Assembly (NCBI GenBank): GCA_028275165.1
Contig: JAQCNF010000010.1
Coordinates: 1-48,181 of the forward strand
DNA from: Haloquadratum sp.
GTDB lineage: Archaea; Halobacteriota; Halobacteria; Halobacteriales; Haloferacaceae
Reading direction: 5' to 3'
Length of the DNA stretch: 48,181 nt
Part shown: piece after piece, positions 8,302-17,250 of the stretch
How positions within the stretch are numbered: the stretch's first letter is position 1
Layout of the letters: every line of letters begins with the position of its first letter
Translations under genes and position numbers: made by a program
The notes under the pieces: model-generated
What the model was told of the DNA's origin: nothing
Database searches by the model: none
Seen by the model: only the letters and a program-made list of their open reading frames with translations

Positions 8302-11157
8302 CTACTGATTTGCTTGGAGGTCAATCTCTGGACGGAATGGGATAGCAGACGCCGAAGCGTCTGTCGTTTGTGAGATATTGATTGTTGCATCGAACTCTCT
8401 CTCAAGGAATGTCACAGCTCGCCGGTACGTCTCCTCCTCATTAACACTGGCAAGTGCTTCGAGCTCTTTTTCATCTCGGCCGCGCGCGAATTTGACCAGT
8501 TCTCCGACAAGGTCATTCACTGCATTCCCGCGTTTGCGAAGTTCAGGATTTTGCATGACTGTACTCATTACCTCTGCCTGATCGGCACCTTCTTGCACAA
8601 TTGACTCAAACACAGCCCGGTGCCACGACGGTGCGGTCGTGATTTCGATATGATCTGGATCTGCTGCGGGAATGTATTCATCTGCATTGGAGAGTGACTG
8701 CTGAATATCTTGAATGTCATCAACAAGACGACCGATTTGTGTTTCGCTCGCCTCCAGTGGCCGATTGATATGATTGTCGTCCACGGCGGGCCACGATGCC
8801 ATCTCCGCGGACTGGCCCGTGAGTTGTTCGTGAAGTTCGTTCGTGATGAATGGAATAAACGGTGCCAAGAGACGGAGGCGTGTCGAGAGCACCTGTTGTC
8901 GAATCCACTGTGCACCGGGGCGGTCCTGTGTTGTTCGGCGATGATACCATCGTAGGTCCTCCTCAAAGTCGTAGAACGCAGCTTGGCTGGCCGTACGCGT
9001 CTCGGCCGCCTCCAGCGAAGTGGTGACTGTCTGAATCGTTCGCTGAAGCCGTGAAAGTAACCAGTTATCAATTGGGCGAAGAGAGGGTTGTGATGGTGTT
9101 TCGGTGCGAATAATTCCTTGTGCTCGGTTCCAGAACCGCCCCAATTGATCGCGAACGGATCCGACCTGCTCATCTCGCCAATCGTAGTCTTGCCATGGCT
9201 CCGCCGAGTTCAGTAGAAAAAAACGGACGGTGTCGGCACCATACTCCTCAATCGCAGCATCGGGAAGAACGACATGACCCTTCGAAGAGGACATCTTCTC
9301 TCCCTCAAGAAGTCCCATTCCCATAATAACAATTCCTTCTGGCCACTGTGCGGGCTCAAACAACTCGGCGTGATGGAAGAGATAAAATGTCAGATGATTA
9401 GATATTAAATCATTCGCAGAAAACCGGTAGTCAACAGGATACCAATAATCCCACTCCTCGTGAAGTGAAAGTGCTCGTTCATCTGGGTTTTCGACAGCTT
9501 GAGAGCCATAAAAGAGTGTGTCAAAGAAATCCCGATCCAAGTCTTCTACTGGGATGTCACGAAGTCGGTGTGCAATAGCATAGTATGACATGTAGATCGT
9601 CGAATCTGACAGTGGCTCGATAACAAAGTCGTCATCAAACGGCAGCCGAGTCCCGAGTCCATAGTTACGAATACACGGCCACTCGTTTAGCCAATCGATC
9701 GTATAGTCGTACTCACTGCGTGTGTTCTCGGGGATCGTTTCCATCTGGCTGACCAACGTATGCGCACGCTGCTTCCAGTCTTCATCATTATATCGAAGGA
9801 ACCAGGTATCCTGTTCTGCGACGACGACACCACCGCCACACCGACAGACAACATTCTCGGAGAACTCCTGCATTGATCCAAAGGCGCCTGTCGATGTATA
9901 CGCCTCTCGGAAAGCATCGCGAGCCTCTTCAATAACCTCTCCTGCGAACTCACCATAATCTTCGTTCAGTACACCTTGATGGAACTCGCGATTATACAGT
10001 TCTTTCGTCGCAGTCTCAAGCTCCGGGTCGTCACTTGATTCGATACCGTGGTGTTCAACTGCGTCTTTTGCTGGGATCTCTCCGTAGTCTTCTATCGTTA
10101 GAACCGGAACCGGCTCAATATTATTGACTATTGACATATCGACTCCGTACGTCTTGAGTCGGTTAGGGTCTTGTTTTGCTTCCTGCAGGGCAATGTAGTC
10201 ATCAGGTGAGTGTGCCGGGACAGACATTACCACTCCTGTCGCGTTATCTGGGTCAACAAATCCAGCTGGAAGCACAATAATACTCTCACCGGTAATTGGA
10301 TTCTCAACTGTTTCCCCGACAAGTGCTTCACCTGACACTGCTTCAGTGACGGTAATATCATGCCCCTGTAGTTTGAGTTTCTCTACGGCAGCCATAGAAA
10401 CGAACCACTGCTCGTCATCGACGTCTGCATACACATATGACCCATCAGGATCAATGTAGGCGTTCGTCACCCCGCGGACTGTCTCTGGCCGGAGTGTCGC
10501 CATTGGAACAATCGTCTCACGGTGTGTGAATCGGATGAGTGTATATTCTTGAAACTCAGCCTCTTCACCTTCGAGAAGGTCGTGCGTCGTGACAGGCTGT
10601 TCCTCATTGGTGCAGTACTTGACCGGATGGAGGCCCTTTTCTAATCGACCCGCGTCGCGAAGCGTCTCATACTGCCAGGTAACGAACTTCGAGTATCGCT
10701 CATCATTCGTGGTGAACTCTCTTCGCCAATCGATTGACAGCCCAAGATCATGCATACCCTGCTTGTAATGCTGCTCAATAAAGTGTCGTGCATACCCCAT
10801 TGGCGTTTTGAGATCTGCAAGAGTATCTTTCGAAACGTTATATGTATCACGAAGAACCGACATCTGCTCTGGCTCTTCATTTTTGAGTCGCTCTACAGCA
10901 CCAATGATTGGTGTGCCTGTGACGTGCCAGGCAATTGGAAACAGGACATTGTCGCCACGCTGACGTCGATACCTTGCATACACGTCAGGAACGGTATATG
11001 TTCGTGCATGCCCGATATGCATCCCACCGCTAGGATACGGATATGGGACAGTGACAAACGTGGCATCACCTTCATCGGAGGGATCAGCCTCATATCGGCC
11101 TTCTTCTTCCCACCGCTCTCGCCACGCTGTCTCGATTTTGTCCGGATCGTAATCCAT
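8302..11157 (-). CDS. leuS: Leucyl-tRNA synthetase
   Basis: Class I synthetase that charges tRNA-Leu in the cytoplasm, 951 residues. The HIGH motif (PSGGMHIGHARTY) is at about residues 47-50. The editing domain (CP1) carries TLRPETVRG, and KMSSSKG is at about residue 621, followed by the helical anticodon-binding part and a charged C-terminal tail. The start MDYDPDKIE at 11157 is chosen because a TATA-like element (CTATTTTACG on the minus strand, 11180-11189) lies about 28 bases upstream, which suggests a leaderless message. A TTG start 16 codons further upstream is possible but would overlap that promoter. It converges on the previous gene with a 12-base gap. Confidence 0.97.
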   Translation of the reverse strand: MDYDPDKIETAWRERWEEEGRYEADPSDEGDATFVTVPYPYPSGGMHIGHARTYTVPDVYARYRRQRGDNVLFPIAWHVTGTPIIGAVERLKNEEPEQMSVLRDTYNVSKDTLADLKTPMGYARHFIEQHYKQGMHDLGLSIDWRREFTTNDERYSKFVTWQYETLRDAGRLEKGLHPVKYCTNEEQPVTTHDLLEGEEAEFQEYTLIRFTHRETIVPMATLRPETVRGVTNAYIDPDGSYVYADVDDEQWFVSMAAVEKLKLQGHDITVTEAVSGEALVGETVENPITGESIIVLPAGFVDPDNATGVVMSVPAHSPDDYIALQEAKQDPNRLKTYGVDMSIVNNIEPVPVLTIEDYGEIPAKDAVEHHGIESSDDPELETATKELYNREFHQGVLNEDYGEFAGEVIEEARDAFREAYTSTGAFGSMQEFSENVVCRCGGGVVVAEQDTWFLRYNDEDWKQRAHTLVSQMETIPENTRSEYDYTIDWLNEWPCIRNYGLGTRLPFDDDFVIEPLSDSTIYMSYYAIAHRLRDIPVEDLDRDFFDTLFYGSQAVENPDERALSLHEEWDYWYPVDYRFSANDLISNHLTFYLFHHAELFEPAQWPEGIVIMGMGLLEGEKMSSSKGHVVLPDAAIEEYGADTVRFFLLNSAEPWQDYDWRDEQVGSVRDQLGRFWNRAQGIIRTETPSQPSLRPIDNWLLSRLQRTIQTVTTSLEAAETRTASQAAFYDFEEDLRWYHRRTTQDRPGAQWIRQQVLSTRLRLLAPFIPFITNELHEQLTGQSAEMASWPAVDDNHINRPLEASETQIGRLVDDIQDIQQSLSNADEYIPAADPDHIEITTAPSWHRAVFESIVQEGADQAEVMSTVMQNPELRKRGNAVNDLVGELVKFARGRDEKELEALASVNEEETYRRAVTFLEREFDATINISQTTDASASAIPFRPEIDLQANQ

Positions 11158-11179
11158 ATCTGACCACTGCGGGCGCGGG

Positions 11180-11189
11180 CGTAAAATAG
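11180..11189 (-). promoter_or_regulatory. TATA-like element of leuS
   Basis: On the minus strand GCTATTTTAC is centred about 28 bases before the ATG at 11157. It is the element that decides between the ATG and the upstream TTG as the start of leuS. Confidence 0.5.
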
Positions 11190-11322
11190 CACCTGTCTGG
11201 GTCAATCTGTATCTTTCATTGGTGATGTCTTCTCACACCACAGTCGCGTTTTTGTATCCTATCCTGCCATCGATGTAAGAACCCTGCTCAGCACACGAGA
11301 GCGCGATGAACTCTCCACAAAG

Positions 11323-12129
11323 TCAATACAACACGTGCTGACGGTCGTACGAACCGAGTCGCTTTATCCATCCATCTGCCGCAATCGATTCAATCTGCTC
11401 AAGTGCTGCCTGTGCACGCTCCTCGTATAGTCCAGCATCGAAGTCGATGTGGAATAAGTAATCTCCTAACCGATTTCCGCTCGGGCGAGACTCAATGCGC
11501 GAGAGATTAATATCACGTTCGGCGAAGGCCTCGAGCAACTCGAGTAGTAGTCCGGGATAATTGGCATTCGGGTAGACGACAACTGTCGATTTTCCACCCG
11601 CAGGATCACGCTCTGAACGAGGCGCAATCACAAAAAACCGAGTTGAATTTGAGGATTGGTCCTGAATATCTTCGGCAATCACAGAGAGAATCTCACCAGC
11701 GTTATCTGGGTGCCCAATCCCGGCGACTGAGCCATCAGCGCGAGCCTGTTCAACACCTCGAGCGGTGCTTGCGACAGCTTCGAGTCCTGTGTCGGGATAT
11801 TCACGCTCAAGATAAGACCGACATTGTGCAAGGGCCTGTGAATGTGAAGCGATACGCTTGAACTCTGGAGACTGTGCCAAGAGCGCGTGTCGAATGGGCG
11901 TGATAATCTCGTTTGTCACTGCAATCTCAGCTTCGGCGATTGCGTCTAGAGTCTCAGTCACACTCCCTTCAATACTATTTTCGATTGGAACCACACCACG
12001 CTGATACTGATTATCCCCAACAACGGAGATAATCGCTGAAACCGACTCGCGGAAAACAACATCTTCATTCACCGCACGAGCAGCTCGGTGGGAATACGTT
12101 CCTGCTGGGCCGAGCGTTACTATTGACAT
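11323..12129 (-). CDS. pheA: Prephenate dehydratase
   Basis: Converts prephenate to phenylpyruvate in phenylalanine synthesis. The 268-residue protein begins with the family signature GPAGTYSHRAA. It carries VPIENSIEGSV near residues 47-57 and the NSTRFFVI motif with the catalytic Thr-Arg near residue 165. A C-terminal ACT domain has the ESRP motif (SRIESRPSGNRLGDYLFHID) that binds phenylalanine for feedback control. The protein has no chorismate mutase domain. An AT-rich TATA-like stretch (12148-12158) lies about 25 bases upstream of the ATG. Confidence 0.95.
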   Translation of the reverse strand: MSIVTLGPAGTYSHRAARAVNEDVVFRESVSAIISVVGDNQYQRGVVPIENSIEGSVTETLDAIAEAEIAVTNEIITPIRHALLAQSPEFKRIASHSQALAQCRSYLEREYPDTGLEAVASTARGVEQARADGSVAGIGHPDNAGEILSVIAEDIQDQSSNSTRFFVIAPRSERDPAGGKSTVVVYPNANYPGLLLELLEAFAERDINLSRIESRPSGNRLGDYLFHIDFDAGLYEERAQAALEQIESIAADGWIKRLGSYDRQHVLY

Positions 12130-12183
12130 ACTGTATAGGATTTGAGGAAATAATAAAAGCCCACCGAGATGTGCAAACAGTGA

Positions 12184-12825
12184 CTATTTGACGCAGTAAT
12201 CAACAAAATTGTGTAGTATCTGTAGCCCAGTCTCACCAGATTTCTCTGGGTGAAACTGTGTCCCAAAAATGGTCCCACTTTCGTTCGCAATGACCGCTGG
12301 GAATGCATCCCCATACTCTGTCGTTGCCGCAATGGCCTCAGTGTCATCTGGATCTGCGTAGTATGAGTGAACGAAATACGCGTACTCGCCATCAACCCCA
12401 TCAAGAATAGGATGATGCCGATCAACTTGAAGTTCGTTCCAGCCCATGTGTGGAACCTTGATTGATCCCTCAAACCGTCGATTGTGACCAGGAATGAAAT
12501 CAAGGCCTTCGACTTCACCTTCTCCTGCGTGTGCTGCTTCCTCACTGCTGGATAAGAGCATCTGCATCCCAAGACAAATACCAAAAATTGGTTGCTCTTG
12601 GTCTGCGGCCGCCGCTAACGCATCGCGAAACGGACCGGCATTTTCCATCCCCTCACTGAATGCTCCCACACCTGGAAGCACGATACCATCACCGGTTTCA
12701 AGACGGTCGGGATTATCTGAAATTGTGACGGTTGCGCCAGCGCGCTCAAGCCCTCGGGTGGCTGAGCGGAGATTACCGAGCCCATAATCTACAACGACGA
12801 TATCGGCTGGTTGGTGTCTGCTCAT
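12184..12825 (-). CDS. hisH: Imidazole glycerol phosphate synthase, glutaminase subunit HisH
   Basis: Class I glutamine amidotransferase subunit that feeds ammonia to HisF in histidine synthesis. The protein is 213 residues from MSRHQPADIVVVDYGLGN. The oxyanion/cysteine motif GICLGMQ puts the nucleophile at Cys84, and FHPEKSG gives His192 and Glu194, so the catalytic triad is complete. The longer frame reaching 13005 runs through the TATA-rich promoter region and has no family similarity, so the ATG at 12823-12825 is preferred. HisF is not in the window; dispersed his genes are normal for haloarchaea. The gene is divergent from phnD. Confidence 0.95.
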   Translation of the reverse strand: MSRHQPADIVVVDYGLGNLRSATRGLERAGATVTISDNPDRLETGDGIVLPGVGAFSEGMENAGPFRDALAAAADQEQPIFGICLGMQMLLSSSEEAAHAGEGEVEGLDFIPGHNRRFEGSIKVPHMGWNELQVDRHHPILDGVDGEYAYFVHSYYADPDDTEAIAATTEYGDAFPAVIANESGTIFGTQFHPEKSGETGLQILHNFVDYCVK

Positions 12826-12847
12826 ACTTGCATAAGAGAAGTGCTGA

Positions 12848-12910
12848 ACAAGTTCGTTGCGCCTGTCCGTTCCAACTTGTACATATATATACATTGAACT
12901 ATATATATAC
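12848..12910. promoter_or_regulatory. Divergent hisH/phnD promoter region
   Basis: Two runs of TATATATAC (12884-12892 and 12902-12910) are separated by nine bases. They would serve as TATA boxes in opposite directions for hisH and phnD, each leaving a short leader. Inside the hisH leader, ACAAGTT (12848-12854) and AACTTGT (12874-12880) form an inverted repeat with a 19-base spacer. This could be a regulator site or a leader stem. Confidence 0.45.
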
Positions 12911-12955
12911 GAACGGAATTCTTTCAATGCTTGATTAGATATTACCGCATAGACG

Positions 12956-13906
12956 ATGTATAACCGACGCGAAATCGTGAGAGCACTTGGTGGCATTGGC
13001 CTCACTGGAACCCTCGCAGGGTGTACTTCGCAGTCAGGACAGGGGTCAAATCAAGACGCCAGTCAACCATCATTTGGTGACAATCGTGCAACATTCTACA
13101 TGTCACCCAGTGAGCCTCAGCAGCTGATGCAATCGCAGTACGCTCCGATACAATCGATGTTACAGGAGGAGCTTGACGTTGAGTCAGCAACCCTCCGGTA
13201 TGCAGCAGGGTATAGCGCTGTTTTACAGAGTTTGGCTGGAGGAACCGGAGACATTGCAGAGACCGGTCCATTCGCTGCGGCTCTGGGAGTGGCCAAGGAC
13301 CGATGTGATATTATTCTTCAACGATACGGATACGGGTCTTGGACATATGCATCAGTGATTGTAACACAGGAGGACTCAAACATACAGAGCCTCGGTGATC
13401 TCCAAGGAGAGCCAATTGCATTTGCAGACCGACTCTCGGCGTCTGGTGCGCTCTATCCACTGTATATGCTACAGCAAGCAGGACTTTCGATTGGTGACCT
13501 ACCGACTGACACTGGTGATGCTGAGTTCACTCCACAATTTTCGAGTCACTCTGAGGCCTTTGCTGCACTTGATAGAGGACAGGTTTCGGCTGCTGGCGTT
13601 GGACAGTTTATTACGCTTGATGATAACCGAGAATTGAAGGAAGGGTTCAGGTATGTAGATATGACCGAAGGCATCCCGCGGGCGCCAATCGTCGTGAGTC
13701 CTGAACTAAACGAGACAGAGCAGACAGCAGTGAAAGAAGCATTCGTCAATGCGCAGGATACGTTATACCTCGGTGAGGACGCGACCGCAGACACTGAAGA
13801 CGACCTCTGGTTCAGTGACGTCCGGGAGGCTTCAAATGAGACGTATCAACCTGTCATTGATGTCGCTGACGCACTTGGCATCTCCGCAGAGCTACTGGAT
13901 TCTTAA
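12956..13906 (+). CDS. phnD: Phosphonate/phosphite ABC transporter, substrate-binding lipoprotein PhnD
   Basis: A 316-residue periplasmic-type binding protein. The N-terminus NRREIVRALGGIGLTGTLAGC has the twin-arginine motif and a lipobox ending in Cys22, so it should be exported folded by Tat and anchored by lipid outside the membrane, the usual haloarchaeal solution. The mature part matches PhnD/PtxB proteins (FYMSPSEPQQLM, GDIAETGPFAAALG, SVIVTQEDSNIQSL, FADRLSASGALYPLYML). It is the first gene of phnDCE. No C-P lyase or phosphite dehydrogenase gene lies nearby, so the ligand (phosphonate, phosphite or a phosphate ester) is not defined. Confidence 0.92.
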   Translation: MYNRREIVRALGGIGLTGTLAGCTSQSGQGSNQDASQPSFGDNRATFYMSPSEPQQLMQSQYAPIQSMLQEELDVESATLRYAAGYSAVLQSLAGGTGDIAETGPFAAALGVAKDRCDIILQRYGYGSWTYASVIVTQEDSNIQSLGDLQGEPIAFADRLSASGALYPLYMLQQAGLSIGDLPTDTGDAEFTPQFSSHSEAFAALDRGQVSAAGVGQFITLDDNRELKEGFRYVDMTEGIPRAPIVVSPELNETEQTAVKEAFVNAQDTLYLGEDATADTEDDLWFSDVREASNETYQPVIDVADALGISAELLDS

Positions 13907-13947
13907 CTGTCCACTGAACTTTTTCGTATGCCCGGAATCATACACAT

Positions 13948-14724
13948 ATGCCACGTGTCTCGGTAAGTGATGTCTCGAAAGTATTTGGTCCCGATACTGT
14001 TGCACTTGATAGCGTCTCTCTCGAAATAGAGTCAGGAGAGTTCGTCGTTGTGCTCGGGCCATCTGGAGCGGGGAAGTCGACACTACTGCGTATTCTCAAC
14101 GCGCTTACCGACCCGACTACGGGGACGGTCAGTATCGGTGGGAACCCTGTGTCTGAGTCCAGAGAAGCAGTTGGGATGGTATTTCAAATGCACTATCTTA
14201 TTGAATCGATGTCCGCGTATCGAAATGCTCTCACAGGTGCGCTTGGGCGAACTGATGATATTCGCTCGGTTCTCACGCTCAATTCGAGGGATGATAAAAA
14301 GGCTGCCCTGCGTGCTCTTCGGACAGTCGGTCTACTTAAACAGGCGGAGCAGCGTGCGAGTTCCATGTCAGGTGGGCAGAAGCAACGAGTCGGGATTGCG
14401 CGTGCGCTCGTTCAAAACCCGTCATTACTCCTCGCAGATGAACCGGTTTCGAGTTTAGACCCAAAAGCAGCTCGCGATGTGATGCGATATCTAAAGCAGG
14501 CTGCTGAGGAGCGCGACTTGACAACGATTGCGAGCCTTCATCAAGTAAATATCGCTCGTGAATTTGGTGAACGATTTATTGGAATTCGCGATGGACGTGT
14601 CGTATTTGATGGAAGTCGTGAAGAGTTGTCGATGGATATTGTTGACACGCTCTACTATGGAGAAGATAATAGCCAGTCACCAAATCGTGACTCACAGCCA
14701 GTGCCGGAGGTATCGGACGCATGA
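13948..14724 (+). CDS. phnC: Phosphonate-type ABC transporter ATPase PhnC
   Basis: A 258-residue ABC ATPase that powers uptake. Walker A is GPSGAGKST at about residue 37-45, the Q-loop is VFQMHYLI, the signature is MSGGQKQRVGIARAL and Walker B is LLLADEPVSSLD. An H-loop histidine follows in ASLHQVN. The spacing between Walker A and signature and the QMHYLIESMSAYRNALTG stretch are those of the PhnC group. It starts 41 bases after phnD and its stop overlaps the start of phnE by four bases (ATGA at 14721-14724), so translation is coupled. Confidence 0.94.
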   Translation: MPRVSVSDVSKVFGPDTVALDSVSLEIESGEFVVVLGPSGAGKSTLLRILNALTDPTTGTVSIGGNPVSESREAVGMVFQMHYLIESMSAYRNALTGALGRTDDIRSVLTLNSRDDKKAALRALRTVGLLKQAEQRASSMSGGQKQRVGIARALVQNPSLLLADEPVSSLDPKAARDVMRYLKQAAEERDLTTIASLHQVNIAREFGERFIGIRDGRVVFDGSREELSMDIVDTLYYGEDNSQSPNRDSQPVPEVSDA

Positions 14725-15728
14725 GCACGGATCAGATTGACGATATTCTCGGCCGTCTCGAGCGAAAGACGCTGATTCGGCGAACTGTGCTTTTGATAAC
14801 AATTGTGGTAGCTATCGTTACAGTCTACTTTGGAGCTGGATTCTTAGGCGGACGGCCAGTGCCAGAGTTGATCCGCTTTGCACAGTTTGGCTTCTTTTTC
14901 AACGAATTTGGCAAATATGCACGGCCCACGTTTGTTGATCTCACATTTTACACCCAAGAGAACAATATTGGAGGGCTGGCTGCACTTGGCGCGCTGATTA
15001 CTCATCCGTCGTCGATTCTTGCGACTGTGGTCTCACTACGAAGTAGTTTAATCGTCTCAGCCGTCATAATAACGCTAACTATCGGGATTGTCGGCACGGT
15101 CTTAGGGTTCCCTCTCGCACTGTTTTTCGGTGTCATGGGATCTGAGCGAGTGACGCCATTCCCATTCAATTTTCTCTTTCGAGGCGTTATGTCAACAATT
15201 CGTGCAATACCTGCACTCGTGTGGGTATTCATCTACGCCGCACTCGTCCCGCTTTCGCCGCTTACGGCTATGCTTGCGGTTGCGACAGACACTATCGGTA
15301 ATTTAGGTCGACTTTTTACCGACGAACTTGAAGAGATACAAGATGGTCCTATTGAGGCTATCGAGTCTACAGGCGCGTCTCGTGTACAGGTGATCAATTT
15401 TGGCATGCTCTCACAAGTCTCGAGCTCATTCGTTGCCTGGACGCTCTATATCCTTGAGATTAATACCCGAATTGCCGTTTCGCTGGGGGTGGTCGGCGCT
15501 GGGGGACTGGGTCAGTATATCCAACAGAATCTCAATCTTTTCAACTCGTTTCGGGCAGGAGCTGGACTGGTGACGCTTCTCATTCTGGTACTCTCGATTG
15601 AATTGCTTTCCTCACGTCTTCGAGCACGACTCAGGCCGTCTGAGCACGATTCAAAAGGAATTATTGAGTCGATACAGGATTTGGCTGATGGACGACGCTG
15701 GCTCGGCCGCGGGTCGAAGGGTCAATAA
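14721..15728 (+). CDS. phnE: Phosphonate-type ABC transporter permease PhnE
   Basis: A 335-residue inner membrane permease with a soluble N-terminus and about six hydrophobic helices. The EAA-like loop that contacts PhnC is ESTGASRVQVINFGML near residues 214-229. The following helices (GVVGAGGLGQYIQQN) are typical of the PhnE family. It is the last gene of the operon and overlaps the uracil-DNA glycosylase gene tail to tail by seven bases. The hydrophilic tail after residue 300 is longer than in bacterial PhnE. Confidence 0.93.
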   Translation: MSTDQIDDILGRLERKTLIRRTVLLITIVVAIVTVYFGAGFLGGRPVPELIRFAQFGFFFNEFGKYARPTFVDLTFYTQENNIGGLAALGALITHPSSILATVVSLRSSLIVSAVIITLTIGIVGTVLGFPLALFFGVMGSERVTPFPFNFLFRGVMSTIRAIPALVWVFIYAALVPLSPLTAMLAVATDTIGNLGRLFTDELEEIQDGPIEAIESTGASRVQVINFGMLSQVSSSFVAWTLYILEINTRIAVSLGVVGAGGLGQYIQQNLNLFNSFRAGAGLVTLLILVLSIELLSSRLRARLRPSEHDSKGIIESIQDLADGRRWLGRGSKGQ

Positions 15729-16327
15729 TCATCAAGTGCTGACTGGCCCTCAGACCGCCCAGTTGATCTCTCACCCATTCCAGCAAGCTCAACTGCCCGA
15801 CTGATTGTCTCAACAAAGGTCGACATCTGAGATGTGTCATACAATGTTGCCGCAGGATGGAGCGAAATCACCACCCGATACCGCCCACCACCGATACGCG
15901 CCTCGTCGACGTCTCCTGACTCTGCGGTGACTCTTATCGACCGCTCAAGCAGATGTTCACTTGGCACTTTTCCGAGCGTGACAACAATCGATGGGTCGAC
16001 AACATTGATTTCCTTCGCAAGGTACCCCTTACAACTCCCTAACTCGTCTTGTGTTGGGTTCCGATTATCTGGAGGCCGACATCGGACCGCATTCGTGATC
16101 CGGACGTCCTCACGGTCTACTCCAGCTTCCTCAAGTGCGTCTGTCAAGACTGCTCCCGAGCGGCCAATAAAAGGCTTGCCCTCGGTGTCCTCATCTGCAC
16201 CCGGTGCTTCACCAACGAACAACAGACTCGTCTCGATGGGACCACTCGCGTTGACAATCTGTGATCGAGAGTTGACCAACTGCGGACAGCGACTACACTC
16301 TGTAATAACTGTTGGATCCTCGCTCAT
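15722..16327 (-). CDS. Uracil-DNA glycosylase, family 4
   Basis: Removes uracil from DNA, the first step of base excision repair of deaminated cytosine. The 201-residue protein has the family-4 GEAPG motif at residues 39-43, with KPFIGRSGAVL after it. Cys11, Cys14, Cys83 and Cys99 are the four ligands expected for the [4Fe-4S] cluster. The second active-site motif is HPAATL near residue 157. The C-terminal 20 residues are extra. The start at 16327 gives MSEDPTVITECSRC and agrees with the family. Confidence 0.93.
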   Translation of the reverse strand: MSEDPTVITECSRCPQLVNSRSQIVNASGPIETSLLFVGEAPGADEDTEGKPFIGRSGAVLTDALEEAGVDREDVRITNAVRCRPPDNRNPTQDELGSCKGYLAKEINVVDPSIVVTLGKVPSEHLLERSIRVTAESGDVDEARIGGGRYRVVISLHPAATLYDTSQMSTFVETISRAVELAGMGERSTGRSEGQSALDDY

Positions 16328-16383
16328 ATACTACACCTCGTTGTGAACAACTTACCCCTGGCGATTACTGCGCTGGGTACCAC

Positions 16384-16950
16384 TCAGAGTCGTCTCAAGC
16401 CACGAGCCGCAAGTCTGGCAACACGAAGAGGCTCTGGTCGGCCTCCGGCCGGAGTGAACTCTTTTACCACTGTTGCAGCACTCGGTTGTGCGATATCGAC
16501 AGCTCGAATATATCGTGTTTTCTCGTTGATCTTGACAGGCTGTTGTCTTGGTAATGCATCATATCGGCTCAGTCGTTTCTCACGTGCAGTGCCTGAGAAG
16601 TGCGAAGAGATCGATGCTTCAAGTCCGGTGCTGGCCTCGAACGAAACCGAGATAACTGGAACTTCAACGCTCGTCGCAACTGCTTCAAGATCGATAATAT
16701 TGAACCATGCGGGAGCAATACCACTAATGAGCACGTATTGAATATCGGGTCGAAGGCCCGTTTCTAAGATGCGTTTGATTGCACTTGTCGCATCAGTTCC
16801 TCCAACAGTCGCTGTATCAAATTCAATGTCGTCAATGTGACCGTTCGGTGAGACTGTCGCCGCTCCAAGATAGCATGTGTCAGCGGTCTCATCTGTTGAC
16901 TCTGCGATGCCAATCGCCCGTGTTCCTGATTTAATCGTCGACTGAGTCAC
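16384..16950 (-). CDS. DUF99 (UPF0215) family protein
   Basis: A 188-residue archaeal protein. The early GTRAIGIAES, the central TVGGTDATSAIKRIL and the YVLISGIAPAWFNIIDLEAV segment followed by VPVISVSFE match DUF99, a family related in fold to endonuclease V. Activity of this family is not established. The typical acidic residue after the first strand is Glu here (GIAES). It is codirectional with the glycosylase gene, separated by 56 bases, which may be a repair-related pairing (inference). Confidence 0.8.
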   Translation of the reverse strand: MTQSTIKSGTRAIGIAESTDETADTCYLGAATVSPNGHIDDIEFDTATVGGTDATSAIKRILETGLRPDIQYVLISGIAPAWFNIIDLEAVATSVEVPVISVSFEASTGLEASISSHFSGTAREKRLSRYDALPRQQPVKINEKTRYIRAVDIAQPSAATVVKEFTPAGGRPEPLRVARLAARGLRRL

Positions 16951-16973
16951 AGGGAGAGGTCAAAATAAAAGAT

Positions 16974-16994
16974 GCGGCAGTTTGAGTCTGCCGC
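16974..16994 (-). terminator. Hairpin terminator after the 58-aa gene
   Basis: GCGGCAG and CTGCCGC pair perfectly around a seven-base loop, ending right at the stop codon of the small minus-strand gene. On the minus strand the stem is followed by ATCTTTTATTTTG, a T-rich run suited to archaeal termination. It could also separate this gene from the DUF99 gene downstream. Confidence 0.55.
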
Positions 16995-17171
16995 TTACTC
17001 GTCTTTAATTTCCTTGAGACGATCTAAAAGTTCATCATTCGATGCATCAATTTCATATTCGACCTCACCACTGTGGTCAGATTGGGAGGTCGAGACGCCA
17101 TCGTCATTCTCCAAGTCCGTCTCGTAGTCCTGGTTCTCCTGTTCGGACTCATCGTAGCTCCCGAATCCCAT
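16995..17171 (-). CDS. Small acidic haloarchaeal protein (DUF5786-like)
   Basis: A 58-residue protein, MGFGSYDESEQENQ at the start and LLDRLKEIKDE at the end, with a very acidic middle. The start matches a small conserved haloarchaeal family that I recall as DUF5786. Its function is unknown. The C-terminal 15 residues look like an amphipathic helix. The ATG at 17169-17171 is the only reasonable start. A hairpin directly follows the stop codon. Confidence 0.8.
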   Translation of the reverse strand: MGFGSYDESEQENQDYETDLENDDGVSTSQSDHSGEVEYEIDASNDELLDRLKEIKDE

Positions 17172-17250
17172 GCAACATTGAATATGATGTCAAGATGTAA
17201 AAACTAACCGCAGAGTATGGGCTTTTCAGACCGTAGATACACTTCGCTGT

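Noticed and set aside
7643-8308. 221-codon plus-strand frame over the cyclodeaminase gene
   Set aside because: It is a +1 shadow of the real gene, basic and Ser/Arg/Gln-rich, unlike haloarchaeal proteins.
8568-9173. 201-codon minus-strand frame inside leuS
   Set aside because: It is an out-of-frame shadow with basic composition; the leuS motifs are intact in the main frame.
11158-11205. TTG start of leuS 16 codons upstream
   Set aside because: The promoter-like CTATTTTAC lies inside it, and the ATG fits a leaderless message.
12826-13005. Upstream part of the hisH frame
   Set aside because: It crosses the divergent promoter and the start of phnD, and HisH proteins begin just before VVVDYGLGN.
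15834-16346. 170-codon plus-strand frame opposite the uracil-DNA glycosylase
   Set aside because: It is the antisense shadow of a well-supported gene with all four cluster cysteines.
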